Part shown: positions 52,034 through 60,734 of the stretch, in pieces
Layout: each line of letters opens with the position of its first letter
Position numbering within the stretch: position 1 is the stretch's first letter
Assembly: GCF_000375585.1 (NCBI RefSeq)
Contig: NZ_AQWP01000015.1
Location: 1-64,000, forward strand
From: Sinorhizobium meliloti 4H41
Lineage (GTDB): Bacteria > Pseudomonadota > Alphaproteobacteria > Rhizobiales > Rhizobiaceae
Direction: 5' to 3'
Length of the DNA stretch: 64,000 nucleotides
Notes under the pieces: model-generated
Databases searched by the model: none
What the model saw: the letters and a program-made list of their open reading frames with translations, nothing else
Told to the model about the DNA's origin: nothing
Program-made: the position numbers and the translations under genes

Positions 52034-53413
52034 TCACGCCACCTCAAGGCGCGAAGATTCCGTTCCCTGCGTGACAAGCGGCGCGGGAGACTTCGCATGC
52101 GGGTGGGAAGCGTTAAGTCGCCGAGCCACGATATCGTGGTTGAGCCACAGGACGGGACCGGAGGGTTCGGAAGATTCGCCGAAAATCAGCTGCCCGGTTG
52201 CCTTCACGACGAGACCGCTCAGGAGATCGCTGATCATCAACTTGCTATCCCGATGCATCCGGGTGATTTCGTTGGACGTGCCGATGGTCAAATCGGCCTG
52301 TGCCTGGCTGTTTGCCATGGGCCATGCCGAAAACTCATAGAACGGGCGCATGACCTCGCTGGCCTGCATGTCGGTGATCTTCCGGAACACATCCTTCATG
52401 GTTAAGCCGTCTGCCAGAAGCTGCTCGCAGGCCTGCCACTGTTCGTCTGCCCATTGGCCGCCGTTTTCTTTCTTCAACGCAAGCAGCAGCGGTATCAGGG
52501 GCAGCTCGATACCCGTGAACACATCGGACGAATTGGTCCGGATTTCGGGACAGTTATAGACAGTTGCCTTGATGCCTTTCGCCCAGGCTTCCTCTGCAAT
52601 GCCTTCGAGCCGCATCTTGGCATAACCCTGGGTGTAGTTGGTGTAGGTCTGCCAACGATAGCTTCCGTCAATGAGGATCGCCGATCCGTGGTAACCATAG
52701 GCCGTATATCGAATTTGACCGCCCGAAGCCTCCACGCGCTCGCGGATCGCCGCGCTGAAATCTATGAGATGGCGAAAGGTGTTTGCGGAGACGTCGTCAA
52801 AATTCTGCAGGATGAGTTTTCCCATATCACTGTCGAGCAAGGTCTGCGACGACATGTGGCGGGTTCCGGTTCCCTTGTAGATTCGATTGGCGACGACCAA
52901 TAATACCTTCGCCTTCGGGATGCCTCCGGCCATTGTGTGGGCGAAGAAAACATTGCGGCCAGCTGCGATCATTCCGTCGAGAACGGTCATGACCTTTGCA
53001 AGCGACTCCGTAAAACGCGCAGTGGCGATGTCGCGGCATTGCCTCACATAGTCCCAGTCGAGCTTGTCGTATTCCCAGCTCTCAAGCGTCATCTTTGCCA
53101 GGAGATCGGTGGGAGTTGGGCCGTCTGCGGGCGCATCGAGATCGAAACCCGCCATAAGAGGTATGTTGATGATCCTGCCGCCCAGCCGGGCCTCCGCCGA
53201 AGACAGTTCCTCGGCGTCGAGCGGCCGAAGCGCGTTGTTCTCGTCGCGCCGCCCGACGGTGATCCCGACAATCTCCATTCCGGCCCGCCGGGCTTCCTCG
53301 AGCAAACCGGTGGCGTATCCGCGGCCGAACAGTTCGCCGAAGAGTACGAAAACATCGCCTTTACGGAAGACCGTGTTCTCGGAAAGACGATTCAGTGCAA
53401 CCGGATTTTCCAT
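52034..53413 (-). CDS. Conserved protein, possibly FabMG-type enoyl-ACP reductase family
   Basis: A 459-residue soluble protein with a nucleotide-binding-like N-terminus (KGDVFVLFGELFGRGYATGL, EEARRAGMEIVGITVGRRDE). Conserved-looking blocks include FFAHTMAGGIPKAKVLLVVA and RYTAYGYHGSAILIDGSYRW. The opening reminds me of proteins named enoyl-ACP reductase FabMG family, found in metagenomes as triclosan-tolerant reductases; I am not certain of this match. There is no signal peptide. The gene is isolated, reading toward the DeoR gene, and lies just inside the right repeat copy of the inserted segment. Confidence 0.6.
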   Translation of the reverse strand: MENPVALNRLSENTVFRKGDVFVLFGELFGRGYATGLLEEARRAGMEIVGITVGRRDENNALRPLDAEELSSAEARLGGRIINIPLMAGFDLDAPADGPTPTDLLAKMTLESWEYDKLDWDYVRQCRDIATARFTESLAKVMTVLDGMIAAGRNVFFAHTMAGGIPKAKVLLVVANRIYKGTGTRHMSSQTLLDSDMGKLILQNFDDVSANTFRHLIDFSAAIRERVEASGGQIRYTAYGYHGSAILIDGSYRWQTYTNYTQGYAKMRLEGIAEEAWAKGIKATVYNCPEIRTNSSDVFTGIELPLIPLLLALKKENGGQWADEQWQACEQLLADGLTMKDVFRKITDMQASEVMRPFYEFSAWPMANSQAQADLTIGTSNEITRMHRDSKLMISDLLSGLVVKATGQLIFGESSEPSGPVLWLNHDIVARRLNASHPHAKSPAPLVTQGTESSRLEVA

Positions 53414-53610
53414 GCTGTCAGCTCTTTGATTCGTGTGTCGTCGAGCAATGGCTCATACGAGCGTCGCAAAGACATGACCGCACTGGCACCGAATGGGAAC
53501 TCATTTTCGGTGACCGTTCATTTCAAAACGTGAAGTCGGTCTCTGCTGTTCCTACAATGCGGCGAGATGCCGGGGCCGTTGGAGATCGGCGCGCCGATAC
53601 CGAAACGAGT

Positions 53611-53849
53611 GCGGCTTTCGGCGGCACGTCCGTCTGGATCGAGGGGCCGGAAGGTCTCGATGCGGACCTGCTGATGAACGCTTTGCGCAAGGACGGCGTG
53701 CTGATCGAATCCGGGTCCCCCTTCTTCCCGCAAGACGACGGACCGTGCCGCTTCTTCCGCATGGGCTACTCATCGATTGCACGCAACCGCATAGCCGACG
53801 GCGTGGCCCTGACCGCGGCGCGGACCGCGGAGCGGGGTAGGATGAATCT
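53611..53849 (+). pseudogene. Truncated duplicate of the tauR 3' end
   Basis: Encodes the last 76 or so residues of TauR (AAFGGTSVWIEGPEGLDADL through RTAERG) with only two amino-acid changes relative to the intact gene (Phe to Val, Ile to Thr), and has no HTH or PLP site. DNA identity to 45201-45440 is about 97%. The 5' boundary is abrupt; 3' similarity ends about ten bases past the stop. Same orientation as tauR. It marks the right edge of the 8.2-kb accessory segment. Confidence 0.85.
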
Positions 53850-53955
53850 TGCAGCTTCGGTGACAGTTGGGGCCGGCAGTAGCGATCTGCAGCAGCCTAG
53901 CCGGCTCACGAGTGCGGCAACGCCCCCAATGCTCGTCTCGCCAACGATGCCCCAG

Positions 53956-54804
53956 CTACCCGGCAAGTAACTCAATAGTATGCGGATCGACCACACTGCC
54001 ATGCACGGTGTCGCCTTCGCTGAAGTTCTGCTGAAACCATCTGGCGATCTGGGCATTGCCGCCGATGACCCGGACAGCACCGGTCCGGTTGGCAGTTCTG
54101 TTAATCTTCGAAATGACCGTTTGGCTACCATCAGTGAACCGGACGCGAATCGGGTCGCCGTGCTTGCCGAGATATTCGCTGGCTTCGACGCCTGGATTGA
54201 GGATGCCCTTTTCATAATATGTAGCTCCGAGCACGACCGAGAAGGTTGCCATAGCCTGGCCGGATGCCCGCGGCTTCGGCGGAGCGTCGGCTACCGCGAC
54301 GACACCCAATTCTCTAAACTCGGATTCTTCCACCTCCTCGCGTTCTGCGTCTTCGGAGATCGGGTGCCCTCTATCTCTACCGTTCCACGGGGGATCAAAT
54401 TCCCGGATCAGGCTGTCCTCGAGGCCAGCGGCTAGGTTGATCTCGAAATCGGAATATCGGAGGTGAGTTATCGGTGTGAAAACGAAAATGCGGATCTCGG
54501 TACCTTCAGCGATCGCGGCTTTAATGTTGCGATGGCAGCGCTGATTGGTGGCTTGTGTTTTTCCCGGTCGACAATATCCGACATACCGCTTTCTGATAGA
54601 GCGGACGGTCTTCCCAATATAGACAACCTGATCACGACGCACGAAAGCGTAGAGCGCGTTAGAGGCGTCCAGCAGAACCTCGCTCGCTGAGCTGTCTGCG
54701 CCGTCAAGATCGTAAGCAATGGAATCGCCTTTCGGCTGCCACTTGCCTACGTCAGCGAAGCCGAGATTCAGGAGAACCTCCGCATTTAGTTGCGAGTCCT
54801 TCAT
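53956..54804 (-). CDS. GIY-YIG-like nuclease-domain protein
   Basis: A 282-residue protein. Residues about 48-135 resemble a GIY-YIG domain: ALYAFVRRDQVVYIGKTVRS supplies both the 'GIY'-like (LYAFV) and 'YIG' (VVYIGK) strands, followed by a basic IRKRYVGYCRPGK helix and a later Glu (GLEDSLIREFDPPWNGRD) in the metal-binding position. The C-terminal 120 residues (ATFSVVLGATYYEKGILNPG onward) are an unrecognised domain. GGGAGG lies 9 nt before the chosen ATG. It diverges from the RES-domain gene. Role unknown; mobile-element or defence functions are both possible. Confidence 0.65.
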   Translation of the reverse strand: MKDSQLNAEVLLNLGFADVGKWQPKGDSIAYDLDGADSSASEVLLDASNALYAFVRRDQVVYIGKTVRSIRKRYVGYCRPGKTQATNQRCHRNIKAAIAEGTEIRIFVFTPITHLRYSDFEINLAAGLEDSLIREFDPPWNGRDRGHPISEDAEREEVEESEFRELGVVAVADAPPKPRASGQAMATFSVVLGATYYEKGILNPGVEASEYLGKHGDPIRVRFTDGSQTVISKINRTANRTGAVRVIGGNAQIARWFQQNFSEGDTVHGSVVDPHTIELLAG

Positions 54805-55010
54805 CCGCATTTGCCTCCCAATACCGAGGACTTTTTGCGCGTGGGCATTCACCGTGTCAACTTTGGCAGACGTGGGCAGTTGCCATTGGTTGAGGGTAAA
54901 AGGGGCCGGAGGCGGCCTCGAAGGGGCAAGCCGATGGCCGCGCGGTGATATTATATTTGCCGGATGGGGTGGTGCTATCCCAATAAAACCGGGCGAAGGG
55001 GAGGAGTAAC

Positions 55011-56117
55011 TTGATTGACTATCTAGGTAGATTTTCCGAACGTATTGCAGGACGTTTTTCCGGCCGAAAATTTACACCTATCGCCTGCTCAGCCTGTTTC
55101 TCCGATGAAGGGTTAAGGCTAGACGCCGAGAAAACTGGTATAGACGTGCCTCGGCCCTGTCCGAACTGCACCAAGACGGGCTTCAAGAAACTTTCGCGCG
55201 ATGCGCTTGAACTCCTGACGCATCGCTTTTTCGTCTGGGGTTCTCTTCAAAAAGTACTTTTCGGTGCCGCGCCGCTCATCCAATTTAATGAGCACCAGGC
55301 CACTTCAATTGACGTTGCGCCATGGCTGGCGAATGACGTGAAGTTGCTCGAACGCTTACTTGGAATCGGCTTCTTCTATTACGGACCCCGGCTATGGATG
55401 ATTGGGGAAGTAGAACCGTTAAAGGCGCTTCAGAAGAAAGGAAAGCAGCAATCAATCATCGAACGTATATTGGCGGAATACCCGGCTCGTATTCTCAAAC
55501 CGAACGATCAATTTTACAGGATACGCGTAAATCCTTCCGTGCCCGATGATCCGCAACAATATGACAGCCCACCACCACAATTTGCAGGACATGGGCGTCT
55601 AGATTCAGCGGGAAACCCAATCCTATATGGGTCGTCAGACCTTGAAGTGTGCGTCCATGAGTGCCGTGTTACAGCGGAGGATGATATTTATGTTGCATCG
55701 CTAATCCCTTCAAGGGAGCTTCGCTTGCTCGACTTGTCGGCACTGCTGAAGGAAGAAGACGGCACAGAATTCGAGAGTCTGGATATGTCTATCCACATGC
55801 TTTTTCTGGCGGGCAAGCATTCGTATAAAATAGCGCGGGCGATAGCGGACGCTGCACGGAATGCCGGTTTTGACGGGCTTATTTATCCTTCCTATTTCAG
55901 CTTGCTCCGATTAGGCCAGATGCCGTTCCAGACTGTTTACGGAATTTCGCACCGCCGCATCCCTGCACTTCAAGATCATGAACAGGCTAAAGCGATTCCA
56001 AATCTAGCGTTGTTCGGCAGGCCCGTACAAAACGGAACTGTGCAAGTGACGTGCATCGACAAACTCATATTGAGCGCAGTTCGATACCAATTTCACTTTG
56101 GGCCAACTGGAGCGTGA
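55011..56117 (+). CDS. RES-domain protein with N-terminal zinc-ribbon-like segment
   Basis: A 368-residue protein starting at TTG, supported by a strong GGGGAGGAG 5 nt upstream. The N-terminus has CSAC and CPNC about 20 residues apart (a zinc-ribbon-like pair). A middle region (60-150) is unrecognised. Residues about 165-345 form a RES domain: FYRIRVNP, FAGHGRLDSAGNPILYGSSD, LEVCVHECRVT and ARNAGFDGLIYPSYFS. RES proteins are NAD+-degrading toxins in RES-Xre systems; no Xre-type antitoxin gene is adjacent, so this longer form may act differently. The gene is visibly more AT-rich than its neighbours, suggesting transfer. Confidence 0.78.
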   Translation: MIDYLGRFSERIAGRFSGRKFTPIACSACFSDEGLRLDAEKTGIDVPRPCPNCTKTGFKKLSRDALELLTHRFFVWGSLQKVLFGAAPLIQFNEHQATSIDVAPWLANDVKLLERLLGIGFFYYGPRLWMIGEVEPLKALQKKGKQQSIIERILAEYPARILKPNDQFYRIRVNPSVPDDPQQYDSPPPQFAGHGRLDSAGNPILYGSSDLEVCVHECRVTAEDDIYVASLIPSRELRLLDLSALLKEEDGTEFESLDMSIHMLFLAGKHSYKIARAIADAARNAGFDGLIYPSYFSLLRLGQMPFQTVYGISHRRIPALQDHEQAKAIPNLALFGRPVQNGTVQVTCIDKLILSAVRYQFHFGPTGA

Positions 56118-56330
56118 CGGAAACCCTAGTCTAGGGGCGCGAAAGCCCGTCATTAGGGTTGTGAGGGGCAGGAACGCCCTTCATTCGATGGGTGCCCCTG
56201 CCACCAGGCCGGAGATTGCATGAGGGCTTCGATTACCAGCCAAGTCGCCGCGCTCGGCTACTGGTGTCGTAGGGGAAATACGTGGTAAGCCCCAGCTACG
56301 TCTACTCAACTACTTTTAGGGCGAAATCGC
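56115..56330 (+). other. Strongly structured non-coding segment with alternative pairings
   Basis: Starting at the RES stop codon: TGACGG (56115-56120) pairs with CCGTCA (56147-56152); inside, CCCTAG-T-CTAGGG (56124-56136) and GGGC-GCGAAA-GCCC (56135-56148). AACCCTA (56122-56128) can instead pair with TAGGGTT (56154-56160). Next, GGGGCA (56165-56170) pairs with TGCCCC (56193-56198), or GGCAGG (56167-56172) with CCTGCC (56197-56202). A further stem ACCAGCC / GGCTACTGGT spans 56235-56265. A 22-codon frame (MRASITSQVAALGYWCRRGN...) starts at 56220 with GGAG upstream. It could be a regulatory RNA, leader or element end; identity not recognised. Confidence 0.35.
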
Positions 56331-56396
56331 CTTGGCGGGCCGACCGCCTTTGGCCTATCGCGGACATTTCCCGTTCAACGCGGACGGCGTCACTAA

Positions 56397-56819
56397 TTAA
56401 GATCGCATTGGCACAGGCAGGCGGAGTCCACTCGTTATTTTCATCGGCAGGCGCTCATGAATTTCCGCCTCCCAGGTGGCCAAATTAGCAGAGAGAGCGT
56501 GCACCTCCTCTGGAGGGAAGGTGTCGCCATTCGATCGCATTCCTAAAACATCCATCCCAATGTCGAGGAGATAACCTTCCGCAGCGCCGCTCACGCCTCA
56601 ACGCATCGAGTCCGAAAGGCTCCCGATAGTTCCAATGTTTGATACGAACGGCGAGCTGATCTCAACGAGCAAACGCTTCGACACGTCCGAGTTAGGGTGC
56701 GTATCGAAGCCATGATCTCGCGAAGAGTCATGGCTCGCACAGCATCTCGTAAAGTTCCGGCGGAGGTCTTTTGGCGCGTATCCGGCTTGGTCCAAGAGTT
56801 CGATAACTTCCTCGCTCAT
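56397..56819 (-). pseudogene. Hypothetical frame interrupted by an in-frame stop
   Basis: Reading from MSEEVIELLDQAGYAPKDLR (56819) the frame stops at TGA (56598-56600), then continues in the same frame as GVSGAAEGYLLDIGMDVLGM to a stop at 56397. The second part could also start at GTG (56594). Together they would give about 140 residues. I do not recognise a family. It may be a nonsense-mutated small gene or two adjacent short ones; the ribosome-binding sequence at 56819 is weak. Confidence 0.3.
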
Positions 56820-57015
56820 CTGACATTTCTCAAGCCTGTCACCGACGATGTCCGCTTTTGTTGGTCGGAAACTCGGCACGAACGACCGACATGGGGCCGC
56901 GTCCCGCCAGACATTCACCCTTAATCGAAATGTCTCGAATGCTGATCAGGTGAGGCTGAGCACACCCCAGGTAGAGTGTCTTCACACCGGATTGAAGGCA
57001 GTGATAAAAAACCCC

Positions 57016-57525
57016 ATGGGCATCAAGAACTATCTAATCGAAGGCGGCTCGGGTACCGGAAAGACGTCTGTCGCTACCGAACTGGAGCGGCGGGGCTACC
57101 ATGTCGTCCATGGTGACCGCGTTTTGGCCTATGTCGGCGACCCCGAGACAGGCCAGGCGCTCGCAGGACCACCCGAAGGCGCAGACCGCATCGCTTGGGG
57201 ATACGCGCACTGGATCTGGTCTGTCGAGAAGGTGCGAGCTATTGCTGCCGACACCACCCATCCCGCCACGTTCTTTTGTGGCGGCTCGCGCAATTTCCAC
57301 AAATTCCTGGACCTGTTCGATAAGGTTTTCGTGCTCGACATCGACGTTGAGACGTTGAACCGACGACTGGATGGGCGGCCGAATGAGCCGGGTTTCGAGC
57401 CGGCCGAGCGGGCCCTGGTACTCCGCTATCATCGTACCCGGGAGTATCTTCCTGCCGGCATCAATATCGACACGGCGTATACCGTCCCAAGTGTCGTCGA
57501 CGACATCCTCGCTAAACTCACCTGA
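57016..57525 (+). CDS. Small P-loop ATPase/kinase-like protein
   Basis: A 169-residue protein with Walker A IEGGSGTGKTSVATELERRG, followed by VVHGDRVLAYVGDP and a C-terminal LDIDVETLNRRLDGRPNEPG segment typical of adenylate-kinase-like or shikimate-kinase-like P-loop proteins. The chosen ATG at 57016 starts directly before the first beta strand (MGIKNYLIEGG); a GTG at 57001 is an alternative. Substrate unknown. It stands alone between the structured/broken region and the esterase-like gene, which reads toward it. Confidence 0.75.
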   Translation: MGIKNYLIEGGSGTGKTSVATELERRGYHVVHGDRVLAYVGDPETGQALAGPPEGADRIAWGYAHWIWSVEKVRAIAADTTHPATFFCGGSRNFHKFLDLFDKVFVLDIDVETLNRRLDGRPNEPGFEPAERALVLRYHRTREYLPAGINIDTAYTVPSVVDDILAKLT

Positions 57526-57697
57526 AGCCCGGCAGGTTTGTGATAGGGAGGGAAGCAACCGATTGTCGCGAGAAAGCCGCTAGCTGCCGTACGGCTCACT
57601 GGCGGCGGTGTCGGCTTCACCGGCCTTTCTGATCGGAGGAGCGGGCGTGAAGCAGACGCCGTTCGCATTCCGCGGTACGTGCAGCGGATTGACAGGT

Positions 57698-58429
57698 TTA
57701 CTCAGGCGCGACCTCAAGGCGCTGTTTCAGAAGCCAGTCCCAGAGCTCGGGATCGTTCAAGGCGGCCCGCTCGACGCCCGAGTGGTCCACGTCCTCCAAA
57801 ACACTCAGACGAGCATTACGCTTCAGGCCCACAAGCCGCTCATAGAGCACGACTGAATCCGACAAAGGGATGACTTGATCGTTCGTGCCGTGGAACACCC
57901 AGAAGGCTGCCTTTTCATTTGTTCTGCTAAGGTAGTGGCGATTGCCGCCGCCGGCGATCGGAACGACAGCGGCGAATGTTTCGGGAAACTGTTCTGCCAT
58001 GGCCCAAGCCGCGAAAGCGCCGCGGCTGAACCCCACGACATAGACACGCGCGCGATCGACGCGATACTTCGACATAACCTCGTCGAGCGCCGCCTCGACT
58101 TTCTCGATCGGATAAAGCAGCTCTTCACTCGGATTCTGAGGTGAAAACACCAGGAAGGGGAATTTCTTTCCCTCCTCGATCAATTTCGGAATGCCACTCG
58201 ATCTGACTTTCTCGATATCGGTCCCGCCCTGATCGCCGCCGTGTAGCCACACAACAAGCGGATACGCGTTGCTGGAGGACGCATAGTCGTCCGGCGTGTA
58301 AATCAGATAGTTGAGATCATTCTTTATGGTGGTGCTCGATCTCGCTGCCAACTGCTCTGCATGCGCCACGCCTGCACTGCACATTCCGATTACGGCCGTG
58401 AAAGCCAGTGCCATGATGTTCCGCGTCAT
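57698..58429 (-). CDS. Exported esterase/depolymerase-like alpha/beta hydrolase
   Basis: A 243-residue protein with signal peptide (MTRNIMALAFTAVIGMCSAG, cleavage after AHA near residue 24). It resembles LpqC/PHB-depolymerase-type esterases: LVVWLHGGDQGG (oxyanion region), nucleophile Ser in VYVVGFSRGAFAAWAMA, acid in FHGTNDQVIPL and His in EDVDHSGVER. AGGTGG precedes the start. Probably periplasmic or secreted. The gap 58430-58693 on its left-hand side upstream holds no recognisable gene. Confidence 0.82.
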   Translation of the reverse strand: MTRNIMALAFTAVIGMCSAGVAHAEQLAARSSTTIKNDLNYLIYTPDDYASSSNAYPLVVWLHGGDQGGTDIEKVRSSGIPKLIEEGKKFPFLVFSPQNPSEELLYPIEKVEAALDEVMSKYRVDRARVYVVGFSRGAFAAWAMAEQFPETFAAVVPIAGGGNRHYLSRTNEKAAFWVFHGTNDQVIPLSDSVVLYERLVGLKRNARLSVLEDVDHSGVERAALNDPELWDWLLKQRLEVAPE

Positions 58430-58693
58430 TCGACCACCTGCTTCATAATGTTGCGCCTGCAAGCATCAAATGGAACCGAAAAACCAGAACTCAAGCCTCC
58501 CTACCCCGGGGATGGAACCGTCGCCTCGGGGAAGGATTGTCGCGGAAAGCCGCGGTAATCCCGGAAGCGCGACCTGGCAGCCCGGTTGTCGAGTGAAGAA
58601 TTACCTCGGCGTGGCGAGCAATCACTGGGTCAGGCCGTTCTCTCCTTCTCGTAGAAGGGCAGACAGGTCGAGCCGAGCGAGCGGGTCCTGCCG

Positions 58694-59068
58694 CTACGTT
58701 TCCTCGATCGCATCCACCCGGTCCGGATAGAATGCCATGTGCTCCTTGATCTCGCGGACCGCTTCACGCGGATTCTCGTAGGTCCAGACGGCATTCTTCG
58801 AGCGCTCGCCACCGGCCGCGATACTGTAATAGGACGCATCGCCTTTGTAGGGGCAATAGGTCCCATGATCGGTGCGCGCAAGCATCGACATGTCGACGTC
58901 GCTGCGGGGGATGTATTGCACGGGCGGATAGGACGCCTCGCGCAATGTGAGCGCGTCGCGCGTATCGGCCACGATGCGGCCATCGAGCCTGACTACAACA
59001 CGCCGGGGATTGCGTTCGACAGTGATCGGATGGTCGGGGCCTGGAATTCTGATCGGCTTGTCTGACAT
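58694..59068 (-). CDS. DUF427 domain protein
   Basis: A 124-residue protein with the DUF427 pattern: VVVRLDGRIVADTRDALTLR, ASYPPVQYIPRSDVDMSML, the TYCPYKGDASYYSI motif and a C-terminal ENPREAVREIKEHMAFYPDR. The family is common in alphaproteobacteria and of unknown biochemical function, although the fold is related to small beta-tent domains. It stands alone and diverges from the GFA-family gene by 222 bp with no other feature. Confidence 0.9.
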   Translation of the reverse strand: MSDKPIRIPGPDHPITVERNPRRVVVRLDGRIVADTRDALTLREASYPPVQYIPRSDVDMSMLARTDHGTYCPYKGDASYYSIAAGGERSKNAVWTYENPREAVREIKEHMAFYPDRVDAIEET

Positions 59069-59290
59069 GAGCGTTCGCCTTCAGGTGGTTGCACCGCCTC
59101 TTAGATAGGGTCACGCCTCCCGCTCCCCAAGGGCCGCACCGCCTCGACGGGCTGGGATGGCTTCCGGTCCGGCCAAACAAAATCATGAACCATCGGATAT
59201 CTGAAAGAGTTGGAGCGGATGCGGGCGGAAACGGGCATGCGCCTTTCCTTGATCCCGCTCGATGCTTAGCCAGATTGGAGATGCCGGCAG

Positions 59291-59668
59291 ATGATTGCGA
59301 GGACAGGTGGGTGCCTTTGCGGCGCGCTGAGATATGAGGTGCGCGGAGAACCTTTGCGGGTGGGACTTTGCCATTGTGCGGACTGCCGCAAGGAAAGCGG
59401 CTCTTCTTTCGTGACCTTCGCCGTCTGGCCCACCCGGGCTTTCAAGAGCTCTGGCGAAGTCAAGATATTCGCCGGCCGAGGCTTTTGCCCCGACTGCGGA
59501 TCGCGGCTCTTCAACCCGGGAGAAGAGGAAACCGAAATTCGCGTCGGTTCGCTGGACGATGCCCCGACCGCTCTCAATCCCCAATACGAGATCTGGGTCG
59601 TCCGGCGCGAGGGGTGGTTGCCTCCCCTTCCGGTCCCGCAATATCCGGGGGATCGAAGCCGAAGCTAA
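59291..59668 (+). CDS. GFA-family (glutathione-dependent formaldehyde-activating-like) protein
   Basis: A 125-residue zinc protein of the GFA/Mss4-like fold. Conserved Cys sets: GGCLCGALRYEV, LCHCADCRKESGS and FCPDCGSRLF. Family members bind zinc; the founding enzyme condenses formaldehyde with glutathione, but most members are not shown to do so. The start is an ATG within a weak context (GCCGGCAG upstream). It precedes the sugar transporter operon by 157 bp but is unlikely to be functionally linked to it. Confidence 0.88.
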   Translation: MIARTGGCLCGALRYEVRGEPLRVGLCHCADCRKESGSSFVTFAVWPTRAFKSSGEVKIFAGRGFCPDCGSRLFNPGEEETEIRVGSLDDAPTALNPQYEIWVVRREGWLPPLPVPQYPGDRSRS

Positions 59669-59825
59669 TATTTTCTCGTGCGCTGAATTTTGTTGTTGTG
59701 TGTTCTTTTTAAAATTGACGCGCGATAAGTTTTATGGTGTTTACTCCCTGCCAAGGTCAGGGACGGGAGGGCCCGCCTGCCTGGTTGCAAACGTTGAAGG
59801 CCCGCCGTTTCCAAGGGAGGAAACC
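59669..59825 (+). promoter_or_regulatory. Promoter region of the sugar ABC operon
   Basis: An AT-rich patch (59670-59750) contains a TTGACG-like -35 element at about 59715 with a loosely matching -10 some 17 bp on. A strong ribosome-binding sequence (AAGGGAGG) directly precedes the binding protein start. No operator could be recognised. Confidence 0.35.
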
Positions 59826-60716
59826 ATGAATATGCCCCGCATTCTCAAAACTCTCGTCGCCGGCACCGCGCTCACCTTGCTGGCATCCGGCGCCTTCGCC
59901 GACGGTATCGGCGCATCGCTCCTGACCCAGCAGCACCCGTTCTACATTGAGCTCGCCGAGGCGATGAAAGCCGAAGCCAAGGAAAAGAATGTCGCGCTCG
60001 AAGTGGCGATCGCCAATCAGGACCTCAACAAGCAGCTCGCCGACGTCGAGGACTTCATCGTCAAGGGCGTTGATGTGATCGTCATCTCACCTGTCGACAG
60101 CAAGGGCGTACGCGCGGCGATCGCAAAGGCGGAAAAGGCCGGCATCAAGGTGATCACCGTCGACGTTCCGGCCAATGGGGCGACGGTGACGTCGCATATC
60201 GGCACCGACAATTTCACCGGCGGCGTGAAGGCGGGCGAGTTGATGGCCGAAGTTCTCGGAAACAAGGGCAAGGTCGCCATTATCGACTATCCGACGGTTC
60301 AGTCGGTGGTCAATCGCGTCAACGGCTTCAAGGAAGCGATCGCCAAGCATCCGGAAATGGAGATCGTCGCGACCCAGACCGGCATCACCCGCGCAGAAGC
60401 CCTCGCCGCCGCACAGAACATGCTGCAGGCCAATCCCGACATTACCGGCATTTTCGGCTTCGGCGACGATGCGGCCCTTGCCGCGGCCGTTGCCGTCAAG
60501 GCTGCCGGACTGGAATCGCAGGTCAAGGTCATCGGTTTCGACGGCATGAAGGAAGCACGCGATGCCGTCGACGGCAATCCGGTAATGGTCGGCGTGATCC
60601 AGCAATTCCCGGACCAGATGGGCAAACAGGCGATCGACACCGCCGTAAAGGTTGTCGCCGGAGAGACGGTACCGGCCGAGCAGCCGATCGTACCGGGCGT
60701 CTATACCGGGAAATAG
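59826..60716 (+). CDS. Sugar-binding periplasmic protein of ABC importer (RbsB family)
   Basis: A 296-residue type 1 periplasmic-binding protein. Signal peptide MNMPRILKTLVAGTALTLLA with cleavage after FA near residue 24. Family features: IANQDLNKQLADVEDFIVKG, VDVIVISPVDSKGVRAAI, ATVTSHIGTDNFTGGVKAGE and GVIQQFPDQMGKQAIDTAVK. AAGGGAGG precedes the start. Followed by tandem hairpins, then double ATPase and permease genes, so it is a ribose-type (CUT2) importer. The adjacent kinase suggests a ketohexose or similar sugar. Ligand not determined. Confidence 0.92.
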   Translation: MNMPRILKTLVAGTALTLLASGAFADGIGASLLTQQHPFYIELAEAMKAEAKEKNVALEVAIANQDLNKQLADVEDFIVKGVDVIVISPVDSKGVRAAIAKAEKAGIKVITVDVPANGATVTSHIGTDNFTGGVKAGELMAEVLGNKGKVAIIDYPTVQSVVNRVNGFKEAIAKHPEMEIVATQTGITRAEALAAAQNMLQANPDITGIFGFGDDAALAAAVAVKAAGLESQVKVIGFDGMKEARDAVDGNPVMVGVIQQFPDQMGKQAIDTAVKVVAGETVPAEQPIVPGVYTGK

Positions 60717-60734
60717 GTCCCTCCCAGGACGGCT

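Noticed and set aside
56160..56206. Resemblance of GCCCCTGCCACCA to a tRNA or tmRNA 3' end
   Set aside because: The T-arm loop is the wrong size and the acceptor 5' strand does not match; no cloverleaf can be drawn.
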